Positions 10,675-22,631 of a stretch of DNA of 64,000 nucleotides are shown one piece after another. Below the pieces are notes generated by a model. It was not told the DNA's origin. It searched no databases and was given only the letters and a program-made list of their open reading frames with translations. Made by a program: the position numbers and the translations under genes. The stretch comes from Misgurnus anguillicaudatus (Eukaryota; Chordata; Actinopteri; Cypriniformes; Cobitidae), in assembly GCF_027580225.2 (NCBI RefSeq), contig NC_073354.2, positions 10,268,001-10,332,000 of the forward strand, in the 5' to 3' direction. The stretch's first letter is position 1, and each line of letters starts with the position of its first letter.

Positions 10675-11010
10675 AGTGGCATGTGGTGACTTTTCATCTA
10701 GGGAGGCACGAATGCAAAACTCGTCAAACCATGTATGTAGCCCGTCATATGTGTGTCTCGACATGTAAAAATATGTATTTGCCGCGTCATGTTAACCTAA
10801 ATGCATCACGCATCATGTTAAAATACGTGCCTGCTGCAGACGCGTAAAAGGGTTTTAAAAGAGTTGCTTTCATTTGCTAGATACTCGCTTCAGGTCATGT
10901 GTAATAAGAGTTAAACGAGTGTCTTGCGAGTATTAACGAATAAGAAACGTAAACGTCTTTTTGTCATAAACCCTTTTAACAGGCCTGCAGCAGGCACATA
11001 TTTTGACCTG
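10675..11010. mobile_element. hAT-like MITE fragment related to 43508-45159
   Basis: It begins CAGTGGCATGTGGTGACTT and shares GTGCCTGCTGCAGACG, GCTAGATACTCGCTTCA/GCCAGATACTCACATAA and GTGTCTTGCG with the outer hAT element at 43.5-45.2 kb, in the same order and orientation. The right end is lost, and no target duplication is visible. Confidence 0.6.
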
Positions 11011-11014
11011 ACAT

Positions 11015-11160
11015 ATTTATTTATTTTATTTTATTGTTTATTTTTACAAGGACAATGCACAATTAAATGTAATTGCACCAGAATTAGCTAAAAGCTAGTT
11101 TACATCTGCTGTCCCTGGGTCCCATAGGTTTACGTGACCCACCGAACACATAATTTGACT
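11015..11160. repeat. Dispersed repeat (ACAAGGACAATGCACA type)
   Basis: The block ATTTTTACAAGGACAATGCACA, then AGCTAAAAGCTAGTTTACATC and GCTGTCCCTGGG resembles a dispersed non-coding repeat I recall from several fish genomes. Class unknown. Confidence 0.35.
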
Positions 11161-11930
11161 CCTCTGAAGAAGTCAAATGAATTTAAAGTTTTATCCTTTT
11201 TTTGGCAGTGACCTCTCCAAATGCCATTTAATTCAGATAATGGTTGGTACATAGTAGTAACAAAGTTATGCATTCAAACAAATAAAACCAGTTGTAAATT
11301 GAAGTTTCTTATCTGTCATGATAATACCGTGTGAGGCTTTACAATGAAGCAAGATCCCACAAAATAATTCAGAGTGAGATGATGAACTCTATTTTTTTGG
11401 AATAATCCATTTGGATAATTTTTATAAGCTGAAATTGCTTACCTGGTTACCCAAGGTACAAAGATCTGACACACATACAAATTTCAAGTGACGTGTTGCC
11501 AAAACTCACAACACCTCTATTGCGTTGTTTGCAGCATAATACATAATTATTATCCTGAGTTAATTTCATAAATGGTGCATTGTGTGAAGCTCACAATAGA
11601 ATGTGTTACTTTGGAACAAATCAGCGAGATTAGCAGTTGTGCTTGCCTCATGCATTTCACATTTTACTCGTACCGCACATGTGATTCCTTATACTGTAGT
11701 ACACAATCATTTACAGTCTGTAAAAGAGGCCAGACTTAACTTCATTGCTGTTTAGAAAGCCTAACAAACATGCAGTAGTGCCGTGAACAAATTCATGTAT
11801 TGTATTGAACATCCCCCTTTTTGTTTACTCATATTTTTTCTTTCCCATTTTAATTTGTTAATTTTCGTTGAATACTTTGGGTTTTATCCATTTATGGGAT
11901 GTATTAATTGTACGTTCACACTTGGATTAT
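11160..11930. other. Unassigned non-coding stretch
   Basis: AT-rich, with no ORF or repeat boundary that I can support. Confidence 0.3.
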
Positions 11931-11934
11931 TCTG

Positions 11935-12848
11935 TTTGTTACAAACTTTCACATAACATCTTTAGGTTATAATAACATTTAAAATTTAAATCCATAATTT
12001 GATTTTCAAAGATTTATTATAAAAACTGATAATTTTTTCAGCAAAATGCAATAAATCCATGACAAGTTTTTTTCAAGATGCTATAAATCTATTGAATCAA
12101 TATATAAATGTGCATAATTTTTTGCCATGTTATATTAATTTAGTTGACTAGTGGTAAACACTGATTAAATAAATAAACATTAATGGTATTAATCAAAACA
12201 CTTACTTTTAATATTACGAACACTGTCATTGCTGCTGTCATCCTTGGGACGTCGTCGCTGAACTTTTTTGACAGCGATCAGCTGTAAAATGTTTTGGTAC
12301 TGCTCGATTTTCGAGTAAAATAATGGAAAGTTTTTCATAAGATCCCCTGGGGTCAATGTGTTAGCATGACAAAAGCTTGATGCTGTCATGTGAGAACAAG
12401 CAACGGCCGGCATTTTTTTATCTGCCGAGTGCCTCTCGCGTAAATCATTAGATTTTGATGATTACGTTTCTTCCCTCCCACAGGTTTATCAATGCCATCA
12501 AAGCACTATTTTGTTTTTGTTTGTTTGTCGATCACGAAGTACAAGTAGATAAGGAAAACTAGGATTCTGTGTTTATTCAATGCGCCACCATTGTTGTTTA
12601 CAATGCGTAGAATGGTGCGCTGTGATTTGTTGAGAAAATTTATTGCATTCTGCAGAGAAGGAGGACTGGCGTTTATCGAGTTTTGGGATAATAAAGGAGA
12701 AAAAATGACAGAATAACAATGGCGAATATTGGATTTTGCGTAAAATTAAGAATTTACTTTTTAATACTGACCTGATACAATACTGATTTTGGCAGTAACT
12801 TTTTTTTAAAAAATGGCGTTTATCGTGTTTTGGAACCAAACTCTTCAT
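11935..12848 (-). mobile_element. Unclassified TIR element, copy A (minus orientation)
   Basis: It has the same order of blocks as 33211-34118, in reverse orientation. Its 5' end on minus is GAAGAGTTTGGTTCC followed by AAAACACGATAAACGCC (from 12846 downwards). The other copy shows the partner end GTTTTGGAACTAAACTCTT, which establishes TIRs of about 18 bp. Copy A repeats the motif GGCGTTTATCGAGTTTTGG internally (about 12670). Its 3' end is not preserved beyond about 11935. Between the ends lie a short coding exon (12206-12413) and non-coding DNA. I cannot place it in a known superfamily. Confidence 0.65.
12189..12413 (-). CDS. Candidate first exon of an unclassified transposon
   Basis: The 74-residue reading MPAVACSH...SFCHANTLTPGD...KVQRRRPKDD is also present at 33576-33790, where it is broken by a stop and small indels. 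Presence in two dispersed copies within the same TIR-bounded element argues for a real exon of the element. A strong splice donor, AAAA|GTAAGTG, lies at 12206/12205, so the exon probably ends there and the last six codons (SKCFD plus stop) are intronic. It carries a basic stretch KKVQRRRPK, possibly for nuclear import or DNA binding. It contains two Cys and two His without a recognised finger. No later exon was found, so the product is unknown. Confidence 0.45.
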   Translation of the reverse strand: MPAVACSHMTASSFCHANTLTPGDLMKNFPLFYSKIEQYQNILQLIAVKKVQRRRPKDDSSNDSVRNIKSKCFD

Positions 12849-12849
12849 A

Positions 12850-14218
12850 TTTTGTTTAACCTAGGGGTTTAGAACGAAGATAACCCGGGGTGAAAAGCCC
12901 AACAGTGTGACAAATCGCTAAATATACTCTTGAATGATGTTAATTTTCTTTGACCTGAGATTAATTGGATTTCAGAAATCTCCACTGATGCTTTGAGCTT
13001 TAAAGCAAAAATCTTGTATTTGACTTTGATCAAATGCAGTGTCAGTTTGTCAGTAAGGGTGATAAATCCTAACATTTTATGTTGTTTCTGAACATACTTG
13101 ATTTTGTAACGCTGCATTTTCTGTCTTTGCTTATCTCAGCTCTTGAAAGGGGTGAGGCTGGGAACGAAACTACTGACTGATCTGCAGTTTTTCAGAGGAT
13201 CAAAAAATTGCTTCCAGTCTTTCCCTTCAGCAACACTGCATTGGATTGATGGATGCTCATTATTTTCTCATTTTGGTGCTCCACTGAAGTAGTACAAGGC
13301 TTATACTCTCATTTTCATGGTGGTGGATCCCTCCGTTGTGATTAAATGGTTGATTTCACTCTCACAGTAAGCGTGGAGGGTATAAAGAAGGCCAGGCTGG
13401 CCCGTGCCCATGGATTCAATCCCAGTTCTCTTTATCTGTAAAGAGCAGTACTTCTAATGATATATTTTCAACTGAAATATGACTAAGGTAAGGTGATGAT
13501 TTGGATCTAATTATTTTTTGTGATCTCGGCTAATTTTTAACCATACTTTATTTTACCATACTATGTATTTACTATAATGTTTATTGGTTTCATAACTTCA
13601 ATAAGCAAGGATAGCAGATTTCAGATTGCATGCTTAATGTGGTTCAGTCCGAACAACTGTTGTTGAAATGATAATAAAAACAAAAAAAATCTTTCCCCGT
13701 GTTTTATTATCAGTTATGTTGTGAGTTAACAGAATAATGACACACATCAACAAACATTTCAGAGCTAACACAACTACATACCCAGTGAGCAAAGATTAAT
13801 GCAAAAAATGTCTTATCCACATGTTGAAATGACATCTTTTGAAAAGCCAGAATTAAAGTTTTAATGACGCCTTTTTATGACGTCTTCTGAACATCCGGTT
13901 GATAGAACAATGTGTACGTCCTTACAACATCCTGTAGTGTAAATTGCAGACTCATATTAGACCATTTATATTGTTTCTGGACCAACACTTCACAGTTGTT
14001 ATATAACGTCCAGATCGCAAAATGTTGCGAAAGCGTGTTGCACCACTGAAGGACAAAGATTTCCAGAACTAGACACTAGTGAGTATTGGATGTTGCCAGG
14101 AACATATTTGATTTTGGCAGCTTCGGGAGAGAGTGCAGAGATGTGAGCAAATATGTGAAGAGAATTTAAAGAGGTTGGGTATGAGGGATGTGCAGGATGG
14201 GGCTCATGTAGCTGCTGT
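12850..14218. other. Unassigned stretch with weak repeat signals
   Basis: No gene. 13385-13440 has a TATA-like GGGTATAAAGAAGG and a GGATTCAATCCCAG block resembling a B-box, possibly an old SINE. 13785-14140 begins CCCAGTGAGCAAAGATTAAT, which resembles the end of a non-autonomous DNA element, but no partner end was found. Confidence 0.3.
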
Positions 14219-14595
14219 AGGGGAGACCGGGTATGGTTGTAACACTTTTTTCTTCAGCACCAAAAACTACCGTTTTTAGCTACATGTCTGAAACTTTTAG
14301 GCAAAGTACATACATTTGTTTAGTACAAAAAGCAACCATTTAAATTTCTCCAACTATATCACAGATTTTTGAGATGATGACAAATACAAGGTGGTCCTAC
14401 TGGGGTAGGTTGTAACATGTAGACAAAATACACAAAACCTAAGGGTACTCCAAGCGTTAAGCCACAACAACAGTTTAATTTTAAATGAATAGCTGAAACA
14501 ATAAAATATGTGTAAATATCGGAAGTGTGTGTGCATATTGTGCGTGTTTGTGCATGAACATGTGTGCGTTTATGTGCATGTCTGTACGTGAACAT

Positions 14596-15012
<417 letters not shown>

Positions 15013-15564
15013 AGATTAACAAACATATTTACCCCCATTCCACAAAACGAACAAATGAAATGCATTCTTTATCAGTCACAATGGTGACAAGAACAAACAA
15101 ATTAAGTGCATTGTTAAGATTCTGTGGGATTTTGCCACTGCACTGACAGTTTTTCCTTTACTAACTTCCTCTGCTGCTCTTTTTAAAAGACTGGCATCGA
15201 CTCCACAATCTGTTTTTCTCAATCAAGTTCTAGGCATTCTGTAGAATTATTACAATCACAAAAATGTTTTAATTTGTATAAAAGGGGATGTTGTTACAAC
15301 CTACCCCACCACTGTCACCCATTGTTTAGCTAGCTGTATTAGCATGGTGCTTTGAAATTAGCAGGAGGTTAACAACAGTAGAAGTAAATATCTTGTTATT
15401 TTTTACTTTCTTACATCAGAATTAGCTTCAGAAAAGAGATGGCAACACAGACGGCAACACCTCCATGTAGGATCATAAAGGAAGTCTGAGAAAACTGAAA
15501 CTGACTCCTATCTTATCCCTGATTCGTGTAGTGTTACAACTCTCCCCGTGTTACCCCTCGTTCA

Positions 15565-15898
15565 GACAGCCAGCGATGTTATCACTGTGTGTCGCCCATC
15601 TCTTTCAATGAGGCATTTCTAAATCTGCTTTTCATAAACATATGAGTACCATCCACGCCAGTAACTGATGAGAGAAGGATGACGTGAACTCCACTGCTTC
15701 GTTCTTATTGGTAGTCGCTCCCGAAATTCGCTCGACATTTGCATAAAGTTAAACTTTTCTTAACTTTCTCACGTCGCTGGACATGCCCATATGGTTGCCA
15801 ATGGTCACTTTCGCTCGTGTCGCCAGAAGTCGCCAGGTTTCCATTGAAATGAATGAGATCGTGTCGCTCTGCTACTGCTGGTCGCTGTCTGTCTGAAT
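15565..15898. repeat. MITE with TTCAGACAGCCAGCGA ends
   Basis: The left end CGTTCAGACAGCCAGCGAT and the right end GTCGCTGTCTGTCTGAATG form a TIR of about 18 bp. Inner blocks (TGACGTGAACTCCACTGCTTC, trimmed here to its core ACGTGAACTCCACT, and TTATTGGTAGTCGCTCCCGA) recur in reverse orientation at 25.3-26.0 kb. The GTTACAAC element continues on both sides, so this is a later insertion. Confidence 0.7.
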
Positions 15899-16061
15899 GG
15901 GGCGTTACAACTGCCCGTTCTCCCCTAACTGTGAGCAGAACACCAAGGAGATTTGATGCCTACAACACCGAAATGTTATTACAATTACTGTATGTTACTG
16001 TTACCTTGAACAGGAGCAGACATATTCACATTTAAAATGATTACTAATTCATACTGTAGTA

Positions 16062-17895
16062 CAGGCCCGGTACTAGGCTTGCTTGACTGGGGGGGGGCAG
16101 TCAGGATTTTTGGGTGGGCAGCCATTTCTCGACTAAAATGATTCATACACTTAAATTATGGATGTTTCAATCCAATATTATTTTGCATATGTCTTATAAT
16201 AAAGGGCTATTATATGTCCTTTTCCACGTTTCAATTTTAAAAGTAGATGCACTGCAAATGCGATTAAATTTATAATGATTTATAATGATTACGTTTAATG
16301 TAATTTTGCACATTAAGTCCCAGTTAATGAAATCAGGCAAGCAGGTGATATGAACGCAAAGCTTTACATATAGCTATATTTTATTAATCTGTACACTGCA
16401 TTTAATCTATTATTTCACTTATACATAAATTAAAGCCAATCTTATACCTACCCTACCCAACATATGCCTTTATTCTAAATAAAAACTTGTTAGGAACTTT
16501 ATTTCCACTTCTCAAACATTTTCTTCATTTAAAATAATGCATTTTCAATGTGATATGTGATAAGCTATATTTTCATTAATTCCTGACCCTATCATGCTGC
16601 TGCAGCAACCTCAAATATCACAACAAAGCACTTTAAATAATCTATTTTGAAACATCATGAAAGCAATTTGACATGCATGACAAATTCGTCAAAGGTTACC
16701 CTGTTTGCCTATAACAGCACCAGACAAAAGCACAAGCCCTAAAATACTGTAAGTGTGATTTCCGATCAAATACAACGTTTTACCTTACGATAACCTTGCT
16801 TAAGTTCAGCTCCTCCTGAACTTAAAAGTCTGTAGATTTTTGCGTGTGAAGTTTTTCTCAAAAGCGAGCTGAATGAGCTGATGAATGACGCTGACAAAAC
16901 CGCTAAAATTTGATTTTAAAACTGCACGCGATTACAATACTGTATATTTATTGTATAACCATCTTACATCATTTATATCTACTATATAGTATATGCCACA
17001 ACCAAACTGCATATTCTAATTTAAATAAACAGAACTAGCGCTGCGTCCGAAAACTCAAGGCTCAATGACTTCGGAGGCATGAAGGCAGCTCAGAGAAAGA
17101 CTTTCGGACACATTTCAAAGGCAGCGTGTTTGAAATATAAACAGAGAGCGCCTTTGTGATAAGTAATCACATGTTTGAAAACTACAATACTAATTTCTGG
17201 CTAAAAATGCAATTAAAAGGTGTAAAAAGTGAAAATCTACCTTTATTTAGACTAAATTGGTGGTCCAGTCGCGTCCTTGGCCGCCATTTTATTTTTTCGA
17301 ACTCGACCGGGCTCGACCAATCACATTCTTATTGTACGCCCACGCATAGGTATCTCAGGAGACCAAACATAAACCAAATATTGAATTCGGACATGCCTTG
17401 ATGCCTTCCTGCCTTGGAAAGGCAGCAATTTAGAGTTTTCGGACGCAGCCTACGTCTAAAACAAACACATTAAATGCTGCTGGAGACTTGCCATTGGCTG
17501 TTGTATTTGAATGAACTAATAATGAGGTGAGTCTAAGAAAGGATAAGGGGCTATTTTGGGCATGTTTTCCTATAAAAAAAAGATTCATTTTAAAATATGT
17601 TGTGTTATTACGTTTATGTAATACTAAATTGCATTGTTTCTGATATGTATTTTAAAGAGGCATATTTTTTTAGTTACCGTCATAGAGAACAGTAGTACTT
17701 TTCCTGTGAGTTAAATACCTGAAAAGACTTCCACAGTTTAAATAAGCTAATCAGACAATAGCAGGTGGGAGCTGTAAACACTAGCGTTTGCCAACAGAAG
17801 ATGTTTTTGTTTAAAGAGACTCCGTTATTTTATGGTTGGCTAGACTTTTTTTTGGGGGGGGAGCAGAAGGAAAATCCCCCCTAGACCCGGCCCTG
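16062..17895. mobile_element. hAT element, 1.83 kb, with perfect 8-bp duplication
   Basis: It begins CAGGCCCGGTACTAGG and ends CTAGACCCGGCCCTG, imperfect TIRs of the CAGGGCCGG hAT type. The 8-bp target duplication CTGTAGTA at 16054-16061 and 17896-17903 is perfect. G-runs lie inside both ends. No hAT transposase can be read, so it is non-autonomous. A second MITE (17038-17451) is nested inside. Confidence 0.85.
17038..17451. repeat. MITE with GCTGCGTCCGAAAACTC ends, nested in hAT
   Basis: Left GCTGCGTCCGAAAACTCAAG and right GAGTTTTCGGACGCAGCC are inverted repeats of at least 17 bp. Subterminal AAGGCAG motifs face each other. It lies wholly inside the hAT at 16062-17895 and is therefore younger. 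Target duplication not resolved. Confidence 0.75.
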
Positions 17896-17954
17896 CTGTA
17901 GTATTACCTAAAGAAATGCTCTCAGCAATATTTAAACCATACCAACTTTGTCCC

Positions 17955-18440
17955 ATCGCCCCAATTCCTCACTTTTGCTAGGTGAGTTGGAAGTGTCCTG
18001 GTTGTACCAAACAGACATTTTAGTAGCCTTCACAAGATCTGTCACTTGTAACAATCCTGTCTATGAGCTCTGCAGGCAGTTCCTTTGACCTCATGGCTTG
18101 GTTTTTGCTCTGATATTGTAAGCTCTGAGGGCTTTAGTAGAAAGGTGTGTACCTTTTCAAATCATGTCCAATCAATATGTCCACTCAAGGTGTAGAAACA
18201 TCTCAGCAATGATCAAGAGTAATAGAAGACATCTGAGTAAAATTGCAGGTGTTGTTGTTGCAAAGGGTCTGAATACTTATGTAATTGTGATATTTCAGTT
18301 TACAGACATTTCTAAAAGTCTACATTTACTTTGTCATTATGGAGTGCTCAATGTAGATTAATGAGAATTAATGTATTTTTCTAATAGTAGTAGACCTAAC
18401 AAAATTGAAAAAGGAGGTGTGAATACTTTATGAATGAAAT
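17955..18440. repeat. Tc1-related non-coding relic
   Basis: Blocks such as AATCCTGTCTATGAGCTCTG, CCTCATGGCTTGGTTTTTGC, AAGGGTCTGAATACTTATGT and TTTGTCATTATGGAGTGCTC, with an end near GTGTGAATACTTTATGAATG, are those of an abundant fish Tc1-like repeat. It is diverged and has no ORF. Confidence 0.6.
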
Positions 18441-18559
18441 GAACAGAGTTGATGCAACATCTCTAGTTTCGAACCCTAAAATGCTCTCAAAAACACCTTT
18501 GTTTTGACTTTAAAATGATATCACACTGATTTAGCTTAAAGCATGTCTTTTCTTTGAAT

Positions 18560-18910
18560 TTTACTATATGCATTTAGCCTTCATCTTCAGCAGCTCATGT
18601 GGTCCCATCCTTCTGCACTCAAGAGAGTTCATTTGCAAATCTTTGGAGGCTTTGGGGTGTCATGGAAGTCAATCACCCAGGAACTGTGCCTGCTATTTTG
18701 GCCTGCTTCAGATAACGGTGGGTGTCTGTGCTAATGGCCCTCAATCTTGCAAAGTGTCTGTCCGCCCTCCTGCAACTCTCTTCTGCTGGCCTGGGGAAGA
18801 AAGACAGACAATGCCAGTGGGATCATGCAGGGAATAACACAAGGGCTAACTAGAGCACTGAAGCCATGTCACGCTGACGGCCAAATTGCTGCTATCATCC
18901 ATTGCTCTGT
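18560..18910. other. Possible conserved non-coding block
   Basis: This is a 350-bp block of balanced base composition with no repeat character (CTTCATCTTCAGCAGCTCA, TTTTGGCCTGCTTCAGATAA). It sits between AT-rich flanks. The ORF crossing it (18568-18837) has no family motif. I list it as an enhancer-like candidate on composition only. Confidence 0.25.
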
Positions 18911-19033
18911 GTAACATCCTTACCCAGATTTTACAAACGCCATTCTTGTCCGGTTTGTAATGCCTGGATTGGTATGACTAACTGTTATATCCATGACAGT
19001 GGCAGGATATATTTGGGTGGCTGCATGACTGAA

Positions 19034-19115
19034 GTGTGGAATGGTGTAGTGGTTAATGATCTGGACTGGCAATCAAAAGGGTGCTGGTTCAAATCTGTAA
19101 TCACCCAGGTGTCTA
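19034..19115 (+). repeat. tRNA-derived SINE head
   Basis: GGTGTAGTGGTTAATGATC fits an A-box region, and GCTGGTTCAAATCTGT fits a B-box, with spacing of about 35 bp between them as in tRNA-derived SINEs. There is no clear tail. It is the promoter-like head of an old SINE copy. Confidence 0.6.
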
Positions 19116-19149
19116 ACGTTGGGTTGGCAACTATTATACATACTAAATA

Positions 19150-20225
19150 GATTCATATTATATAAAGGATATAAATAAATCTGTATTAATTCAGGCTGTG
19201 TTATGTCCCTTCTATATTGGCACATGTATAAATTGAAGAAATAGTACATTTAATATTTGCAGCTTTGTTTTTAGAATGTCCATGTCCAGTATTTCAGCCT
19301 GTTTATAATGGTTCATATAACACTTTATAGTAATTATAATGTAGTACATTTAGTTAGTAAGTAATGTGGATTACATTAAGGATGTACGTATGTGATGTAA
19401 CTGTACCATTTAAAAGATACATAATGCCATTTTAATATAAAATTATTAACTGAAAAAGGAAGTCACTTACATCTGGGATGGAATGAGGGCGAGAAAATTA
19501 TGAGGTAATTTTCATTTCTGGTTCAAATATTACTTTACACCTACTGTCTACCTAAATCAAGAAAGATAAACACATACTGCTATTATGCTCCATTTGTGTA
19601 AAAAAGAAAAAAAATTGTATGGTAATACATAAAATATAACGCAAACCTACAGCATTTTGTGTTTGTGTATGGGTGTGTATGTGTAATAGGGACAACATGG
19701 TTAAAGAGAATACAGGAGGGGCAGGTTATAAACCTGTCATCTTTAAATCCAACTGAGAGGCTGATGACTTAACAATTTATCAAAAGCTTTGCTGGCTCCT
19801 GTTCCAGAGCCTGAGAGTTATGTGGCAAGGGGAAAAAAGTTCAGAATTAAACCACTTTCTGCTTGGTAAGGCCCACATTAGTATGTTCCCAGTGGACCTA
19901 GTTCACTTTCCTGTTGACAGGAGCGTGGTATGAAAACATGAAAAGAGCTATTTGTGTGAGAAAGCGTGTAAAAGACAGACCAGTAGAGAAAGAGAGAGAG
20001 GGAGAGACAGAAAGTAGAAGCAATTACCAGTGTGTGAGCGTCAGAAATACATCTTGTGTTCCAAACGTAAATCAACACGAAAGAGTAGTGCATAGTAAGA
20101 GTGCCCCCTTGTGGTTACATAACTGTAAAATTGTATTTACGCCTGGGAATTTGGTCATGACGACTTGATGATGATTGTCCCGAAACTGTTCCAGTTGGGT
20201 TCTATCAGAGTTTACAGTAAACAAA
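19150..20225. other. Unassigned non-coding stretch
   Basis: AT-rich. A purine-rich AGAGAGAGAGGGAGAGACAG tract lies near 19990. No gene supported. Confidence 0.3.
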
Positions 20226-20249
20226 GTTGTGTAGGATATGGTGTATTAA

Positions 20250-20683
20250 AGGGACACTCTACTTTTTTTTAAATAAGCTCATTTTCTAAATAAGTTATTG
20301 AAAGTTACCAAGGGGACTATTTTCAGGCGCTGTGTAATATCATTGCGCCTGCTGCAGCCATGTTACGGCAGCAAAGTCCTTGATTACTACACCAGAATGA
20401 GAGTATAGTTCCTAGCCATATCAGCCTAGAAAATCACAACTTTTTGTCGGTCTTAGTACACAAAAGAGACAAGTTTTAAATAGAAAAATATTGAAAGTCT
20501 TTGGTAATTTTTGAGCGTGATGCTAATGGATTAATCACATTCAATGGATTATGCTAAGCTATGCTAAAAGTGGTACCACCAGACCTGGAGATCGGCTGGA
20601 TGGAGTTCAAAACTGTACAAATCAAATGTTTAACTCTAGGGGAGCTGAAAAATGTGCCTATTTTCAAAAAGTTGAGGGTCCCT
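20250..20683. repeat. TTAA-flanked MITE (AGGGACACTC family), copy 1
   Basis: The ends AGGGACACTCTACTTTTTTT and GAGGGTCCCT are flanked by TTAA (20246-20249, 20684-20687). Inner blocks CAATGGATTATGCTAAGC, AATCAAATGTTTAACTCTAG and GCGCCTGCTGCAGCCATG recur at 28.6-29.07 kb. From memory this is a high-copy cyprinid MITE. Confidence 0.75.
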
Positions 20684-20922
20684 TTAAGATTCTAGTCTAA
20701 AGCCCTATTCACATAGGATTGGCATTAACTGGTGAACCCTAGTCATTTTTAATTGTTACAGAGGCCATGTTTGTAATTTGTAATGTAAAAATTCCCTCGT
20801 AATGTCCTACCATATTTCGGCAAACAAAGGTCCCGTGATAATATTAGTGCTGTGAAAATGATCATCTATGTAATTTAAAAAAGCCAACAAAACATTATGC
20901 TGTAATATCAGCTACATAATAT

Positions 20923-21228
20923 TGTCACGATCGTGAACACGAGTAAGGACACAAACGCAGGGTTCACACGAAAGGGTAACATTTAATATAAATAACATTA
21001 AATCAAACAGGAGGAACAACACGGGCAGGTAAGAACAATGACTGAAACACTGGAAACAAACATGACATCAGCGACAATCATCCGGCAAGTGCACATACAA
21101 CAGGCAGGGGTATATATACAAACAGACTAACGATACACAGGTGTGATGAGGCAGGTAATTAATTAACAAGAGTCCAGGTGACGACAATCGGAACAGACAC
21201 AAAACATGACACGGATTTCACCGTGACA
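20923..21228 (-). repeat. 3' LTR (of the minus-strand element)
   Basis: A 306-bp terminal repeat, TG...CA bounded. On minus it carries a TATATATAC box (about 21111-21119). It differs from its partner at five sites, including TCGTGAAC against TCGGGAAC and CAGGTAATT against CAGGCAATT. Confidence 0.9.
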
Positions 21229-21778
21229 TTACCCTCCCCTTAATGAGTGGCTACCAGACACTCAAAACAAAACAAACTGAAAGTCTGGTAGGGTGGATCC
21301 AGGGGAGGGATGGAGGGCTTGGAGGCCACGACGGAGCCGGCGGAAACCGGGGCGAAACCGGCAGGGCAGGAAGCCGGGCTACGGCTGGGAGAACCGGAGG
21401 GGCCATCCCAGGTGCCGACTCTGAAGACTGCACCCTCCTGGGAACCGACGGGGATCTGGTCGTCCTGGGAGTCGACTCCCACCATCCCGCGGAAAGGGGC
21501 TCCTCCACGGTGGCGACCACCCCGGGGAAAAATCGAGCGTGGCGTCCGTTCTCGAGCCCCAAATCGAGCATAGTGGTGGACCTCCCAGGAACCGACCCAG
21601 ACAACTCGACCAGCAGGGGAATCACCGGAACCAATATGATCCCCAGAACCCGGCTCATGTTTCGCGGCAACCACCCCGGGGAATGAATCGGGCGTGGTGA
21701 TGGCTAACTCGAGCCCGGTCTGGAGTTCTGGGAGTTCCCTCCTCGAACCCGCTGCGTCCTTCACTGGCCGGATGATTC
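21229..21778 (-). pseudogene. Internal region of the compact LTR element
   Basis: On minus an open reading of 212 codons (21878-21240) crosses from the 5' LTR through the whole internal region. Inside, it is Pro/Gly/Ser/Arg-rich (SPAGRVVWVGS, GSPSRSPASCPAG, KPSIPPLDPPYQ). The composition fits a gag or envelope-distal spacer remnant, but no CCHC knuckle, protease, RT or integrase motif occurs. The open frame may be a side effect of high GC content. It is most likely an internally deleted descendant of a full Gypsy- or ERV-like element. I see no tRNA-complementary primer site right after the 5' LTR. Confidence 0.6.
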
Positions 21779-22084
21779 TGTCACGATCGGGAACACGAGT
21801 AAGGACACAAACGCAGGGTTCACACGAAAGGGTAACATTTAATATAAACAACATGAAATCAAACATGAGGAACAACACGGGCAGGTAAGAACAATGACTG
21901 AAACACTGGAAACAAACATGACATCAGCGACAATCATCCGGCAAGTGCACATACAACAGGCAGGGGTATATATACAAACAGACTAACGATACACAGGTGT
22001 GATGAGGCAGGCAATTAATTAACAAGAGTCCAGGTGACGACAATCGGAACAGACACAAAACATGACACGGATTTCACCGTGACA
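21779..22084 (-). repeat. 5' LTR (of the minus-strand element)
   Basis: A 306-bp repeat equal in length to the left copy, flanked on its outer side by the target duplication AATAT. It would hold the promoter for minus-strand transcription into 21778-21229. Confidence 0.9.
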
Positions 22085-22089
22085 AATAT

Positions 22090-22630
22090 GGTTTAATCTG
22101 TGAGTTTCTGTCTGGGTTAATAGTGTTATGGACATATTTAAAAAAAAAGATTATTTAACTGACAAAATGTTGCCATAAGTTGAGGTAGCTTGTCGCTTCA
22201 GCGGTGACAACATAAACAAATAGCTTATGTGGCCCAAATTTAGCATTCAATAGACATGCGCAAGGAATCGATGACAACAAAGTTCCTCTAGAGCAGATTA
22301 TTCAGATAACATGCAAAATAAATATCTAGTAAATTACCTTAGTTGAAATCATGGCTAAAGTGTATTAACTTCTACACTGAGCTAATGTTACTGTGTAAAA
22401 TTTATGTATACAATGTTAACTATCGATCATTGAATTCCTCCCTGGCTGCCAAATCTCTCTTCACACAGTGATCCACACAGTGAACTGTGGCAATGCGTGT
22501 GTGTTCAATGAAAGCATCTAGTATCAGTACATATTTTACATTGATATGTTTGTTGGTTAGACAGAATGTCTCGTGTTTATGCGTGTTTTTGTGTTGTGAA
22601 GTGAACTGCTCAGGTTGTTTGAGTTTTTTG
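22090..22630. other. Unassigned non-coding stretch
   Basis: AT-rich sequence with no element boundary or gene that I can support. Confidence 0.3.
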
Positions 22631-22631
22631 A

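Larger units (their letters stand above)
20923..22084 (-). mobile_element. Compact LTR retrotransposon, complete, non-autonomous
   Basis: Two 306-bp LTRs (20923-21228 and 21779-22084) begin TGTCACGATC and end CACCGTGACA. They differ at five positions by my alignment. The 5-bp target duplication AATAT (20918-20922, 22085-22089) is perfect. The internal part is only 550 bp. Next to the left LTR lies TTACCCTCCCCTTA, whose complement is a polypurine tract, so the element is read on minus. There is no reverse transcriptase, integrase or protease. It is a small LTR element that would need enzymes from another copy. Its end resembles fish Gypsy-type elements. Confidence 0.9.

Noticed and set aside
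21243..21686. 147-codon plus ORF in the LTR element
   Set aside because: GC-rich internal region read antisense to the element. Polypurine tract and LTR order show that the sense strand is minus.
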